Shown here piece after piece: positions 13,401-26,244 of a DNA stretch of 64,000 bases (position 1 is the stretch's first letter; each line of letters begins with the position of its first letter). The notes beneath the pieces were generated by a model. The model saw only the letters and a program-made list of their open reading frames with translations. It made no database searches and was not told the DNA's origin. Source of the stretch: Nissolia schottii (Eukaryota; Streptophyta; Magnoliopsida; Fabales; Fabaceae); NCBI GenBank assembly GCA_003254905.1, contig QANU01021212.1, positions 124,001 through 188,000 of the forward strand. Direction: 5' to 3'. The position numbers and the translations under genes are program-made.

Positions 13401-16144
13401 CATTTCTCTTGGATTTTTGGTGCCTGCTATTTTTATTATTGAGGCTTCTTAAAATGGTGATGTTCCATGTAAAGCCTGGTACAACTCAAGGCCTAAATGT
13501 AATGCAATATCCAACTAACTTTTGTTTTACGATTTTTTCAGAATGCAAAACACAAGTTGACAATCAGAGTTGGATAAAAATAATAGTTAGAATGACTGAT
13601 CTATGCAAGAATTTCTTCTCTTTAGATGGGTGAATTTTATTTTGGAGGAGAAGAAAAAGAAAAGAGATGAGTTAGTAGGTTTAATTATATTTGAGAGTTT
13701 TAAAATTTAATCTTTCAACTCTTTTTCTTTTTATTTATTTTTCTGTAAAATAATACTCACAAACACAACTCACATGAATTATCCAAAATCTTCACAAATT
13801 TGATACCCTCTAACAACCAAGTAGTATTCATGTAGAATCCCTTCACAACTTCACACAGAAGCTTCAAGGCTTCCCCTTCTTGTTGAAAAAGCAATGATCT
13901 GTCTCGTGACTGTCGTTTAGTAGTGAAGACAAAAGCGCACACAAAGGAATAAAGACCCCCCAAATGGTTTACAGTTGCTATTCCTTCCTTGCTACCGCTT
14001 CTTATTCTCTTTATCCTTGGCACATGGTATATTATGAACAATTTTTAATTAGGTATGGCTTATCATTCTTTTGATACTCAATGGGTGCAAAAGCCCAAGA
14101 GTACAGAGGAGAACTAGTTACCAATCAGCATAAGAAAAATAGTTGACTGAAAATCAGTATCAAAAGAATAAATGAGAAAGAGGCAACGCCTCAAAAAAAA
14201 TTAGAGAATAGTTGACTACAAATCAATATAAAAAAATAAATGAGAGAGGCAACGCCTAAAAACAATAGAGTTTCATTAGTAATATGCAAAATAGACTGGG
14301 AACCTTATTCCTTAGGCAGTAATAAGCAACTCAATCACGCCACCAAAAAAAAAAAGGTGCTACTTTACAATCCCACTTTTTTCCTGAAATCCCTCCTTAA
14401 AGTATCCATTACCTCCTCTCCCGTCTCATGAATATGGCATATGCGAGCCCGAAGTCTGCCATCGTTTTTAATCTATTAGAACATAACAGGTTTGACATCG
14501 TCTATCTCATGAATGGAGCGCGCCACTCGGTTTCCAAAACGTATAACCACCTTTCTCCGAGAATCTTCCACCGCCACCTGAATAGGAGGCATGCATTCTT
14601 CTTCTACAAATCAATTACACCGAGACCACGCATTTGTCTAGGTACCTTAACTCAATCTCCTCGACATATGAAAGGGTTCTGAAGGGGAGCCACCGTTCAT
14701 TATAATTGGCATCGAATATGAAATTGGAACCTTAATTTTACTTCAAAACTCACCGTACATTACTGGCACGCAATGGACTAGTTCCCTTACGAAAGCCTCC
14801 TAACGTACTAATAATGAAAAACGCGCAACTTTTATAAATAAAAAGGAAACATTTTAAATAAAGCTAAACATCATAATATAATATAATAAAAATATCCTTT
14901 AAAATATACGAAATATATATAATTCAAAATACGCTACACTCTGCTTGTAATCCACTGGAGCACTCTAAATACTGACATGAATATAAATTATCCTCAAGAC
15001 TGAAATAACTAAAGAATACTTCATGATAACATGAAGCTCACCAAGAGTCCAAAATGCTGAGATCTATTGAACGAGTGACGTGTCTTCATCAACGGTATCT
15101 AAAAAAAGGTTGATGAGGGGTGAGTCATCACTCAGAGAATGACAAACCCCACGGCCACATGGGACAGTTCGTAACCACGGCATGCAAATGTCACACACAC
15201 ACACACACACACACATAACAATGATGAAAATGCTCATATAATAATATTGATAATAATAATAATCTTTAGAAACATATAAGAACACAAGTAAGTGGGGAGT
15301 TCGTTAGATAGACATTCCAAGCATTACGATTTTGCTTTATGATGCATTATCCTAGACGCACTACCCAAGTATCTAGGCCACGATAGTTGGGGGATACACT
15401 GCTCGAGTTCATAAATTCCTGATAGTTGGTCTTAATGCACTACCCAAGTACCTAGGTCACGACAGTTGGGGATACACTGCTTGAGTTCATAGATTCCTGA
15501 TAGTTTGTCCTAATCTACATGATACATGACACCAGATATCACGAGCTGCCATGTTCAGGCTTCACGGTCTTGCCGTAAATATACATGAATCATATTTTAC
15601 TTTACGATCGTACAAGGTATACTAGGGTCAAAGTAGGTTGTCGCTGACTTATCGTTCTATCCTAGATTTCCTCCCATGAAAATAGTTTTTAAATACATAA
15701 CATGATAACTTAATCCTTTAACTAATACTGATAGCATTAAATGACTTAATATCTTTAAGTGTTTTATATTGGAAAAAATAAAGGTATACTAAGATCTCAT
15801 GCTTAGGGAAGTTCCCAAGTAAGAGAGGTGCGTCAGACATCTTAAGTACCATGTCTTGTCCTTAGCCAAAACCGTTCTTTAACATAAGTCTTCTCCTACC
15901 AGAATCTTTCTTTAACCATGATCTTTTATTGAGGGTTTGACTAATCAATATGAATATCTATATCGTTTAATACTAATCATACACACAACATGAATATATT
16001 TAATGCAGTAAAACATGTGGTCCCATGTAGTTCTAAAAATAGTTTCATGGTTTTCTATAAATAACTTCGTAAATATCTATTTCATAAATAAATATTTTCT
16101 AAATAAATAATCATGAAAAAATATCTAACTAAATAAAATAATAA
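13401..16144. other. Repeat-derived intergenic DNA, no intact gene
   Basis: A minus-strand open frame of 94 codons at 13757-14041 (central block SFVCAFVFTTKRQSRDRS) looks composition-wise like coding sequence, but I do not recognise a family. At 14120-14270 a segment of about 75 bp with the word GAGGCAACGCCT occurs twice. A (CA)n microsatellite is at about 15193-15214. From 14.8 kb to 16.1 kb the text resembles a decayed long LTR that was later split by the solo LTR at 16150. Nothing here supports a functional gene. Confidence 0.45.
15358..15515. repeat. 79-bp tandem duplication
   Basis: Two adjacent units begin GCACTACCCAAGTA (15358 and 15437) and share ATACACTGCT(C/T)GAGTTCATA and TTCCTGATAGTT. 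They differ at a handful of positions. The unit lies in LTR-like repeat DNA. Confidence 0.85.
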
Positions 16145-16149
16145 CTAAC

Positions 16150-18100
16150 TGTTAGTCTTGGTAACCAATACGCAATACCCAAGAAGGGGGGTCAAATGGG
16201 TATTTAAGAAATTATTTCAATTTTGACGAATATTGCATTTTCATGCAATCAACGTTATTATGCAGTGGAATATATCAATTAAGGATGTAATATAAGTTTG
16301 CTCAATTATGTTTGTAGATAGAACAATAAGATTAATAAAGCAACTTATAAACAATTATCAACAAATGTATGATATTGCAATTCTCAAATATGCAAGACAA
16401 TGATATAAGTTTGTAATAAATAAAGAGATAGAGTTAGAGAGATTGCAAACAGTAATTTATCCTGGTTCGACCACCCTTATGATCTACTTCCAGTTCCCAA
16501 GCGATCTGCTCAAGATTTTTCCACTATCATCAAGTTTCTAACTTAGGTACTTGAAAGACCTTTACATCTAAGAGCACTCCTCACACTTAGGATCCCCCAC
16601 ATTTGTGTTTGAGCCTCAATAACCAATCCTTAGGGATACCGCCCCTAAGCAACTAGAGGGATACATCGCCCTCTTTACAAGTGTATAGAATTTTAGTAGA
16701 AAAAGAAACTCTCTCAAAAAGTGGATGATACAAATTGAAACACTACTAGGAGTATTGATAATATATCTTTTTTGCTCTTATGATGATGGAAAATATTAAT
16801 CCATTGATGGTATGAAGTATAAGGATGATGAGAGTGAAAGGCTTGGCGAGAAATGTGAGTTTAACGGGTATTTATATAGTTTGTAAGTGTACTAGCTGTT
16901 ACCCATTCATTCTCCAATTTTGGTCTGTTGAAAACTAGTCGTTTCTGTCTTCTGTGACAGTCATTCAAATGACTCCCATTGGTCATTCAAATGACCTATG
17001 CAATTTAGTCGTTATATGCCCTTTGTGTCAGATTCATTTGAATGACATTACCTGAGTCATTCGAATGACTTGTGCTTTGCATAGGTCACAGAGAGCACAA
17101 AAGCTTTGGCAATCGAATGACTCATTCGAATGCCTTTTGAGAGAAAATCATTCAAATGACTTATTCATGAGTCATTCGAATGACTTGCAATAGTCACTCG
17201 ATTGACTCAGGTTGTAATAGTTTTAGCCAATCTCATCCTTTTTCCTATCTTTTTGATTCCTTTGTTTATCTAATTCATTTTTTAGTTCCTAGAATCAAAA
17301 TATCATTTAAGAGCATTATTCTAAGAGTTTAGAGAGAGATATATATCAATTTTTCTTTGACAAGAATACCTTAAGTCCTAAGCAACTATATCCTTTTTGA
17401 CCGTTTACTTGGACTTGGCATTCTTCATGAATCTTATCTTCGGCATTACCATGTTCTTCATGGGATAAGCATTTTACGCTCCTTCTTTTGACTTTGGGCA
17501 TCATATGATTATGTTCTTTCTTGTTTCATCTTGTTCTTGATGCCTTGGACTTTCCTATACATAAGATTATTCACTAGAAAGTATAGTTAGTCCAATGTGT
17601 TCCAATATCTTAATATGCATCTATAGATCAATCAATGCATCATGCATATACAATTAGGCAAGGATCAAATCTTTATATTAATCAAATAATATTCTTTGCC
17701 TAGCATGCATGCATTGTAACACTATATCACTTGATATCCATTTAGACACAAACATATCCAATAATTAATCCATCAAGGCACATATAGAAAATTATTGGAT
17801 ATGTTCTCAAAAGGATGTTTCTCATATATCATTGTATGATGTGTAAGCTATATGATATCATCAAGTTCAATCATACAAGATCAAATGTATTCTATTTAGC
17901 ATATAACATCCTTTTGCATTCTAATTGTCATTATGTGTTTGTTATGTTCTATTTGTCATCATCAAGATATATTGAATTAAATAGAACAACTAGAGAAACC
18001 TAGTTCTACAAACATAAGCATGGACAATTAGAGCATATTGTATTTGTTATCATCAAAACATATTGTATTAAACAGTTGGAAAGAGAAACCTACTTCCACA
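16150..18100 (-). mobile_element. Solo LTR (copy B), 1951 bp, with 5-bp target duplication
   Basis: The unit begins TGTTAGTCTTGG and ends CTACTTCCACA (TG...CA). It is flanked by identical 5-bp repeats CTAAC at 16145-16149 and 18101-18105, the hallmark of LTR-element integration. No gag or pol sequence lies between, so I read it as a solo LTR left by recombination. The other copy is 3284-5000. On the minus strand the TATA word CTATATAAATA sits at about 16869-16880. Upstream of it on that strand (16961-17215 here) is a dense cluster of GTCATTC(G/A)AATGAC palindromes, with exact copies at 17056-17069 and 17171-17184. Close to the + strand right end, the word ATCATCAA(G/A)A(T/C)ATATTG occurs twice. 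The family name is not known to me. Its layout matches the unit at 54525-55760. Confidence 0.7.
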
Positions 18101-18105
18101 CTAAC

Positions 18106-18700
18106 TTCATAAATACATAAATAAAATTATAAATTCCACCTCTTAGGATTTTATAAAACATGTATAAATAAAATAATGATAAAATAAATAAATAAATAAC
18201 TTTAAAATAAATGCACGGTCTAAAATAGACCGTGAAGAAAGTCACTTGCCTAAAAGTGGTTAACTGCTAAAGAGCGCTAAGCTAGGAGCTCCTGACACCT
18301 TACGTGGAAGCAATGCTTCCCCACAAACGGAAGACGAGAGGAAGAAAAGAAATAAAAATATAACTGGAGCGAAAAGTCTCAAAAAAGTGTGATCTCTTAA
18401 GCTCTGGAGTGAATTGAAAAGTTTAAACACTCACAGAAAGTCTCTATATATAGGGGATGAGGATTCTTTTATAGCTACAAACGATGTGGGACTGATTCCC
18501 ATACTTGTCTCACATGAGATGAACCCATGTGAACATCATCTCGCGTGAGATGAGCTCTAGAAACTACTTTTGCTCTTCTGCGATATCATCTCACACGAGG
18601 CGTGCTCTGTGACTAGCATCTCGCGCGAGATGCTTCCTGAGCCTCGTGCGAGACGCCCCTTCTCTCTCTCTTTTTTCTTCTAAGGTCTGTCACATTATCA
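18106..18700 (-). mobile_element. LTR-like promoter fragment with palindrome cluster
   Basis: Read on the minus strand this looks like the promoter half of an LTR. A cluster of CATCTCGCGCGAGATG-type palindromes (18505-18660) precedes AATCAGTCCCACATCG, a TATATATAG box at about 18445-18455, and a transcribed-looking leader toward 18240. At 18213-18233 there is a perfect 9-bp inverted repeat with a 3-base loop (CACGGTCTA / TAGACCGTG). The matching other end was not found. Together with 14.8-16.1 kb it may be the older element into which the solo LTR at 16150 jumped. A fossil fragment, with family unassigned. Confidence 0.45.
18615..18634. promoter_or_regulatory. Perfect 20-bp palindrome (candidate protein-binding site)
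   Basis: AGCATCTCGCGCGAGATGCT equals its own reverse complement. Shorter imperfect copies (CATCTCGCGTGAGATG near 18536, TCTCACATGAGATGA near 18509, CTCGTGCGAGACG near 18638) surround it. It contains the CGCG core that plant CAMTA factors recognise, but binding is only an inference. Confidence 0.6.
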
Positions 18701-18982
18701 GGCACAATTGTATGCTTTCCAAAGGACAAAGATACTATAAAGTGAGATCCCTCGCTTTGAAGGATAAAGTGAAAGATTTTACCATTGGTGAAAATGGGTT
18801 TCACTTGCACTTTATTGATTTAATTATAAGATCCTTCACTTCACCCTCTAAAGTGAGCGATCTCACTTTAAATGATCCAAATCCCTTTCGAAAAAGTCCA
18901 GATTTAGCATAAGATCATTCTCTCTCTTTTTCCTCACCCTATGCACCAAAACATATTTGGAAAAAAATAGTTTTATTTCATT

Positions 18983-19249
18983 TGTTAAAGATATAATTGA
19001 TATATTATATCACTTGATTTGATTTGATTAGCACTATGTAAATATCTAATTCATTGTAATTGATTGTAATTAGGATAATATTGATTCTCTTATTTATTAC
19101 ATTGATATTTAGTCATTAGGACTTCAGCCTATAAATAGGTTCACCCGTTGTTGTAAACAAGTACATAGAAATACATTCAGTAGTTACAAATCTCTCTCCC
19201 TCTTTTGTTTATTGTTAAGCATCAGTGTTGAGTCTCTACACTCCTAACA
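18983..19249 (+). repeat. 5' LTR of the copia fossil
   Basis: A 267-bp TG...CA repeat with a CCTATAAATAGG TATA-box region near 19129-19140. It ends directly before a TGATATCAG primer-binding-like word. Confidence 0.88.
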
Positions 19250-21810
19250 TGATATCAGTAAGTCAAGTTCTCTCTCCTATATATTTAATGCTCAGTTTTC
19301 ATTGATTTTTTCCTTCCCAAGCTTTGTTTCCTTTTCTCACTGTCGGCATTCTAGCATTCGCCGTCCTCTACCGAAATCGCTGCCAAATTTTGGTGTCGTT
19401 CCGATACTACATGTGTCTCATGCGCCTCCAAAAGTTTTTTGTGCCGAGATCCACGCACTCCACAAACTCCTAGGCTTGCGGTCCCTGTTGCACGTGCCTC
19501 CGTATTGAGTTGGTCAAACTCCAGCAGTCCAGACTCGATCCACCCCTGTTATGTCCTAGTCCACATCCAATGTAGCCAATCTGATTTGGTTTTTTGCAAA
19601 AAAATAAAAATAAAAATCACAAAACACCTAGCAAAGCCCACCAATACCACCCGCCCATCCTGTCTCACTAACCTACCCACCCACCCAGCTTTGTTGACTC
19701 TCTGTGGGTCGTTGACCGAGACGCTGACATGGTGCTGAGCTGCTGAGTTGTCCCTGCCACGTGTTCTATTGCTATTGACGTGGCTTGCTAACGTGACACT
19801 GAAGCCAACCTTTCCTAAGGTTTTTTGGTGAGATACATCCATTTTTGCAGTCCTTTTTCGTCAATTCTCTCCCAAATGTGCATTTTTTTTGCTTTGCTAT
19901 TGTTTTGCCTCTTGTCATGGATAAGACAAATGTTGCTTACCCTATTTTGGTTATCCTAAATGATTCTAATTACATCAATTAGGTTGAGGCAATGTGCGAT
20001 TTTTTGAAGGGGCACAAACTTTAGCAATATGTGTCTGGTGACATTGCATGTTCTATCAAATCAGAAGATGATATTAATGCAACCTTTGCCTAAGAATTGG
20101 AAAAATGAGACAATAAGAATCATCGAATTATCTCTTGGTTCCGCAATACCTCCACACCAAGCATTCATCTTCAGTTTGACAGTTTTGACACCGCTAAAGA
20201 GGTATGAGATCATTTGAAAAATCGTTACACTGTTTCTAATTTATCACATCAATATCAATTTTTTAAAGAACTTTATAGCCTAAAAGAAGGACCTGGACAA
20301 GTTGTTTATGAATTTTTAGCCCAAATGGAAGCTATTTCGGATCAGTTGACATCATGTGAACTAACCATGACACATAATAGTGATGCTAAGCGATATGTGG
20401 AGTATCGCAATTGTACCAGGCTTATTCAATTTCTGATGACTCTTACTAATGACTATGAACCTATTTGAGCATCCCTGCTACATCAAGATCCACTACCCAC
20501 TCTCAAGGTCAAGGGGGTTCTTCCTCTCCTGAAGTCAGAAGAAACTCGCTTGTGTCTCCTTAAACCGACAACAAATATGGCCTTTGCAACTACTAACAAC
20601 ATGAGTAAATCGTGTCGCCATTGTCACTGACCGGAACACATCCTTCCAGAATGTCCTTGCATAGAATGTCGCACATGCAAGAAGAAAGGTCACATTTCAC
20701 ATTTCCTCCAACTGTCATGCCCTAGTCTATCGATATTGCAAAAAAAACCAGGACACTTGATCAACGATTACCTTACTCGTTCTCCAAGGCCTACTCAGAA
20801 TAAGTCTCAGCATCATCCCAATTCCTCTAAAGTTATGCTTTCCACCGTTGTTGCTGCCAAAGACACCATGGCTTCACCTTCTGCCACTCATACCACTGTC
20901 ATATCCCTAGGTGATATCGAGTCCCTTCTAAAACAACTTCTTTCCCCTTCCAATAATACTCCCACTGCCTTGTCCACCACCTCAGATAATACAAAATGGT
21001 ATTTTGATTCTACATGTTGTAATCACATGACATCTTCGTCGCATAATTTTTCTTCCATGACTACCACTGACATTGTACTGGCTATACACACTACAGATAG
21101 GTTTCTTATGAATGTTAGTCATAAGGGCTTCATCTCCTCACCTAATCTCACATTGCCCAACACATATCTTATCCCTAAGTTAAATTTTTATCTTATCTCT
21201 GACAGTCAATTATGTGATCTTGGATAGGAAGTTACCTTTTCTACTTCTGGTTGCTATATGCAGGACCCACGGACGAGACGAACATCGGGACAGAATGTAA
21301 GATTGGAAGGTTGTTTGAGCTCGCTAGTCTTCATGTTCCTTCTCCATCTAATCTATGTGTTGCCTCCACATCCTCTTCCCTCAAACTCTAGCATCATCAT
21401 CTTGTTCACAACTCGCTAGGGAAGATACAACATCTTCTCTCTGCAGAAATTCTAGGACGTATTAGTAATGAATCTTTTGATTTCATTTCTTGTCAATCTG
21501 CTAAACAACCAGCTTTATCTTTTAATAACAATTTGGCATCTCTCAGTCCTCTCCTACTAATCTATACTGTGATAACCGAAGCGCTATCCAAACTGCTCAT
21601 AATGATGCTTTCCATGAGTGCACCAAACACATTAAGATTGATTGCTACTGCATTCACCAACACATTTTTGCATGGTGATCTTCGACTCATCTCGATCGAG
21701 AAACTTGACCAACCAGCTGATTTACTCACTTAAGGCTCATCATCCTAGTCGTTTTCGCACTTTGGGTTTCAAACTCAAGTACGCCTACTTGAATTCAAAT
21801 TGAGGGGGGA

Positions 21811-22067
21811 TGTTAAAGATATAATTGATATATTATATCACTTGAGTTGATTTGGTTAGGATTATGTAAATATCTGATTCATTGTAATTGACCGTGATTA
21901 GGATTAGATTGATTCTCTTATTTATTACATTGATATTTAGTCGTTAGGACTTCAGTTCACCATTTGTTATAAATAAATACACAGAAATATATTCAGTATT
22001 CACAAATCTCTCTCTACCTCTTTTGTTTACTGTTGAGCTTTTGTATTGAGTCTGTACACTCCTAACA
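21811..22067 (+). repeat. 3' LTR of the copia fossil
   Basis: A 257-bp TG...CA repeat preceded by a polypurine tract and followed by the TCATT target duplication. It is clearly diverged from the 5' LTR. Confidence 0.88.
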
Positions 22068-22072
22068 TCATT

Positions 22073-24500
22073 CATAATTTGGCAATTCAACCATTATATT
22101 AAAATGTAGTAACTATGACGAACAACTATTTTTGGTATATTGGTAGCATTGAGATTTAAATTTATGACCTCGTGTAAATTGTCTACATCTCTTACTATTA
22201 GACTAATCCTAATAATTTTTGACCAACAACTAAAATTTAAAATGTCACATTATATTATATTATATTATATTATATTATATTATATTATAAATAAAGTAGA
22301 GTAAAGGAGACTTTTCGTTTAAATTTTTTTTTAACCATAGACACTTAAAAAACTTCTGGTAGCACGCTAGTGCCTGAGTCTTATTTGCACCTAGAAAAAT
22401 GTATTCACAATAATGACAAAAGAAGAAAATTGTGCTAGTCAAATAGTCCCACAATCGTTGGAACATAAAAGTAGGAAATAAAATAAGTTGCCACCTAACT
22501 TACGTTCAGTCTTTTTTTTTTCTTTTTCCAAATGGGACTTAAACTTAGTTTTAGAACCACACGTAAGTAAATATATATAATAATAAAAAGTATAAAAATT
22601 CCCATTAAAATAGTCAAAACGGGCTAATTCCTACCAAGTTAGTGTTGGCATATGTTAAACTTCCGGAGCCTCACACAGTCACACTGAAGAAAACTTTGAA
22701 TTTGTGTTTGAATGGTTTGTGCATGTTTTTCTTGTTTGTGTGTATCACACTTTTCACATTAGGGATACTCATTACATCAAAATATTCGCAATACTGCATT
22801 TAGTCTAACAACAAGTGGTGATACGACTTTCATGGGATTTCATTTTTCTGTTGTTGATTTAGCTTCTGCTGCCCACAAAAATATCCGTAATATGTGCCTA
22901 ATTTATTCATATATAAAAGGACGAATAATAACTTCGTTTTCTTTTTGTAGAAAAATAGGTATTAGAAATTAATTGGTTTCTGCCCCGTAAGGCTATTCCA
23001 TTACACAAAAGGGAACAAATTCATTTTTCCATTAGTGTTCTAAGGTACGTTTTGCAAAAATGCTTGTATCAAATAATTAAGTAAAATGATTTTTTTTTTA
23101 ATGAAATGAAATTGAAAACATTTAAGCTGACCGCATTTAACATTTGATGAATAACCGTACCAAAAATATGTAATGAATAAGATAGGTTGCAACTGAATAA
23201 AACAAAAATTAAGTTAGTTTTATGAAAAAACTGAAGAAAAAAATAAAGATTAAAAACTTAAAAATATTTATTATGCAAGTTGTTAACAATATCACATTAT
23301 TAAAATTATATAATATCACTTTATTGAAATTACTTTATGCTTGTAATTAATACTTTAATAAGCATATAATTTTTTTTTTTGTGGATTATACTGATGTAAT
23401 TATTATTATTTATTTTTATCAAAGGATCTAATTATTTTTTGGTTCTCTCACGTCTTCTCCCGCTCGAGACAATCCAATTTTTTTTTAGTAATTCACATAT
23501 GAAAAGGCTTAAACCCAAAATTTGAGTAAGCAGTATCCAGTTGATAAAAACATATAATTATTTGATAATGTAAAAAAGTTAACCCTTGTATCAAAATTAA
23601 ATTCAGATACACGTTAAAAAAAATTCAGATAAATATTACAGTGATACGTAAATTAAAATTTCTAAGACCCGGTAAATAATTCATACCTACACAGCAAACA
23701 CAAATTCTACCTATGAATCTTCACCTAATATATCAATTTATGTGCGTAGAAAATAAAATCTTAGATTTTTGTTTGGTCCAGTGGCCAAAAAATTAATACC
23801 GCATTTACTCCAATTTAAAAATATGGCACGACAAAAATAAAAGTTTTTAAGCAATGCCTGAAAGGGTGGGGACAACTTGATTCTCTGTTACGTAAAGTCA
23901 TCAATAATGGGTAATAGAATAAAAACTGAAGCAAAAGCAAAACCCTATTGGAGGTACAAAATATGAAGAAAAATTATAAATAGTCACCATTTTGGTCTTT
24001 GAATGGCGTAACAGTACCTTTTCATGGATAAGTAATTTCTATTTCTTCTACTTATCCAATTTTGACAAATTTTAATAACTTTAACAAACAAATAATTTTG
24101 ATATATTATTAGTATAAATTATACGGTCAATCAATTTATTTTTTTTTATATAATGTTTTAGGTAATTATTGTAAAAGCCAAATAATATAATGACATAATT
24201 ACACATGATAAGATAGGGATAATTTTTTTATATTCACTACATTAAAAAACTTATTAGTATAATTTACAAATAATCATAGTCATATAAAACTAATCAATAA
24301 GACATTGATTTAGAGCGAGTGTCTGAATTATACAACAGCAATTCTTAGCTGACAAGGCGCAAAAAGTCTGCGCTCTAATTCATTAAATATTTAAATGTTT
24401 CAGTTTTGAGAATTATCGTTGTTTCTAACTATAATTATCAAAGTTTCACGCATTTAATAAAGCATAGCACCAAAATTTTCTTGCCCCAAAAAAAACACCT
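22073..24500. other. AT-rich intergenic DNA upstream of the ROS1-type gene
   Basis: No conserved frame is seen. A pentanucleotide microsatellite (TATAT)n spans about 22249-22288. The remainder is AT-rich text with poly-T runs. Upstream control elements of the glycosylase gene would lie toward the right end of this interval, but I cannot single any out. Confidence 0.55.
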
Positions 24501-24559
24501 AATTTTGCTGTATACAAAGTGAACCAAACTAACAAGTACGTTTTAGTATTATTTAAAAC

Positions 24560-25360
24560 TTCAATCTATCTATTTTTTTCTCTCTCCTTCCCCCTTCTCT
24601 CTCTGAAAGGCTCACTCTTTTCTATTCCCGCATTGACTACACCTTTGTGCCTTGTGAAGCGCTCACTGCGGCTATCTAACGCCACAGACAGATCGGTGAG
24701 TTGAGCTACAAAAAATCTTTTTTTTTTAATATGCCATTTAACCATATCATATTCATTTAAATTACTAATACACAATGAACGAAATTCACACAAGCTTTTA
24801 CGTGTATCCTTCATTTCACAGATTCTGAAGAATCTGTTTATCACCCTCCATTGTGGCAGAATCCCATATATTTAAATTGGGTTTTAATTAGCCAATATAG
24901 TCAGATTCATAACCACACAATAAAAAACTTGTTTTGGTATTGTGGTCTGGATACCCATGCTTTTTCTTTTGGTTTCCCTTTGTTGTTATTCAGCATTTCC
25001 GTGTTTTCAAGTCATTCATTTCAGCATTGAAAGCTGGTAAATTGAACGATTCATGCATGAGGGGAGTTTTTATTTATTCTTCACTCTTTTGTAATGCAGA
25101 TATATGTTGTAATGTTGCAGAAGCAATGGTGAGGGGAATGTGTTGAAGGAAATTTGGCAGGTTTCGGATTAGAGAATGGGGTAAAACAGAAATGTCTGAT
25201 TACATCAGGATTTCAGTGATTCAGGACAAAATCTTGCAAGAGGTAGATTAGAGACTGAAATACTTCAGAAGAATTGGTGTAGCTTTGCAGCTTTAGCAAA
25301 TTCCATTGAATACAAGTCTTTGGGATTTCTTCTGATGAGTGGGCAACAAAATAGCAGGTA
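24560..25360 (+). promoter_or_regulatory. Probable transcription start region and 5' leader exons of the ROS1-type gene
   Basis: A CT-rich initiator-like tract (24575-24608) is followed by exon-like sequence that ends at a good donor (GATCG|GTGAGT, exon end 24695). A second exon-like, purine-balanced stretch runs from an acceptor-like TTGCAG near 25120 to a donor-like GCAG|GTAAAA near 25360. The coding sequence opens far downstream at 27591, ten bases after the acceptor CTCACAG (ending 27580). The leader is therefore interrupted by a long intron of about 2.2 kb. Exact leader exon borders need transcript data. Confidence 0.4.
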
Positions 25361-25920
25361 AAATGCTCTCTATTGGGTTCCCTTTTCAGTTGAGATCCAT
25401 CACCAGTTGTTAATTATCAAGAGCTGAATTATTACTTGTAAGTTTGACCTTTGATCTTTACTTTGAATATGAAACACATTTGCAGTTGAGATTCAGTTTA
25501 GATTACAATTAGGAATGAGTCAATTGTTCGAATTTGGTAACACACTAAACAATGGGTCATGACAGTTTGTGAGATCCTATACAGATTTGTTGTGTTTCTT
25601 GAGTTGGTTAGAAGCTGGTTTAGTGTTAATGTCACAGATTATTGATCAAATAGACAATGTAGAACCTGAAATGGCTACCCAATATACGAGTTATAGTCCT
25701 GTCACACAATAGAAGACGCATCATCTCATCTTACCTCCTTGTTTATCTCTACCCGTTATATGCATATCATCCTTGGTTCTTTTACTTACTGTGTCTCATT
25801 TCTAGCAACATCACCCGCAAGCATGAATGCAAATGCCTTTTGAAGTTGTCTTTCACTTAAAATAGTCATTTAACGGGAATGTTTAATTTAAATTTGGACT
25901 CACTTATTGTTAAGTGTTAC

Positions 25921-26160
25921 TCATTTGCAAAAAGTACTGTATCGTACATCTTCATCCACAAGCATTTTGTTTAAATTTGAAACCATTGCCTCCTGCATTG
26001 TCCAAAACATCTTGTCAGACACATCCAATGCTGAAAGCAATGTTATAATCTGCCTACTAAGAAAACCAGACTGAAACCTGGTCCGGGCACAAATCTCCAA
26101 GGTAGTATGGGAAGAAACAAATTTGTTCATATAAAGGCCTTGAAGAAAGTCAGAACCCAT
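25921..26160 (-). pseudogene. Fragment of an RNA-dependent RNA polymerase gene (RDR1-like), antisense in the leader intron
   Basis: The minus-strand frame reads TLEICARTRFQSGFLSRQII followed by TLLSALDVSD and a FWTMQEAMVSNLNKML block. This matches the conserved region of plant RDR1-type polymerases around the (P/S)GFLNRQIITLLS motif, C-terminal part of the catalytic half. Full RDR proteins exceed 1000 residues; here only about 75-80 residues remain and no flanking RDR exon is visible. It is therefore a captured or duplicated fragment. It lies opposite in direction to the host gene, inside the presumed 5' leader intron of the ROS1-type gene. Such polymerases make double-stranded RNA in silencing pathways; this piece cannot. 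Family recognition is from memory of the motif, not from a search. Confidence 0.7.
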
Positions 26161-26244
26161 CCCCTTTGGCCGGCCAAGAGGCTACAACCCCTTTAGTCAA
26201 AGCTGATATAGCCTTAAAAAACTGATGAGTTTGATGTGATCCAT

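Larger units (their letters stand above)
18983..22067 (+). mobile_element. Ty1/copia LTR-retrotransposon fossil, about 3.1 kb
   Basis: It has paired LTRs (18983-19249 and 21811-22067), both TGTTAAAG...CCTAACA. Identical 5-bp target duplications TCATT lie at 18978-18982 and 22068-22072. A primer-binding-like TGATATCAG follows the 5' LTR and a polypurine tract GAGGGGGGA precedes the 3' LTR. Parts recognisable in order: a copia-type gag region (about 20030-20470), zinc-knuckle sequence (20610-20760), an aspartic-protease neighbourhood (about 20995-21230), a gag-pre-integrase-like stretch (about 21390-21470), and an RNase H tail (about 21550-21740). Much of pol is absent and the remainder is broken in many places. 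The two LTRs differ at about two dozen positions by eye plus small length changes, so the insertion is old, plausibly some millions of years. Confidence 0.88.

Noticed and set aside
14240-14682. Two plus-strand frames (63 and 84 codons)
   Set aside because: No recognisable domain. They lie in repeat-like DNA whose minus strand loosely recalls retroelement text, but not enough to name it.
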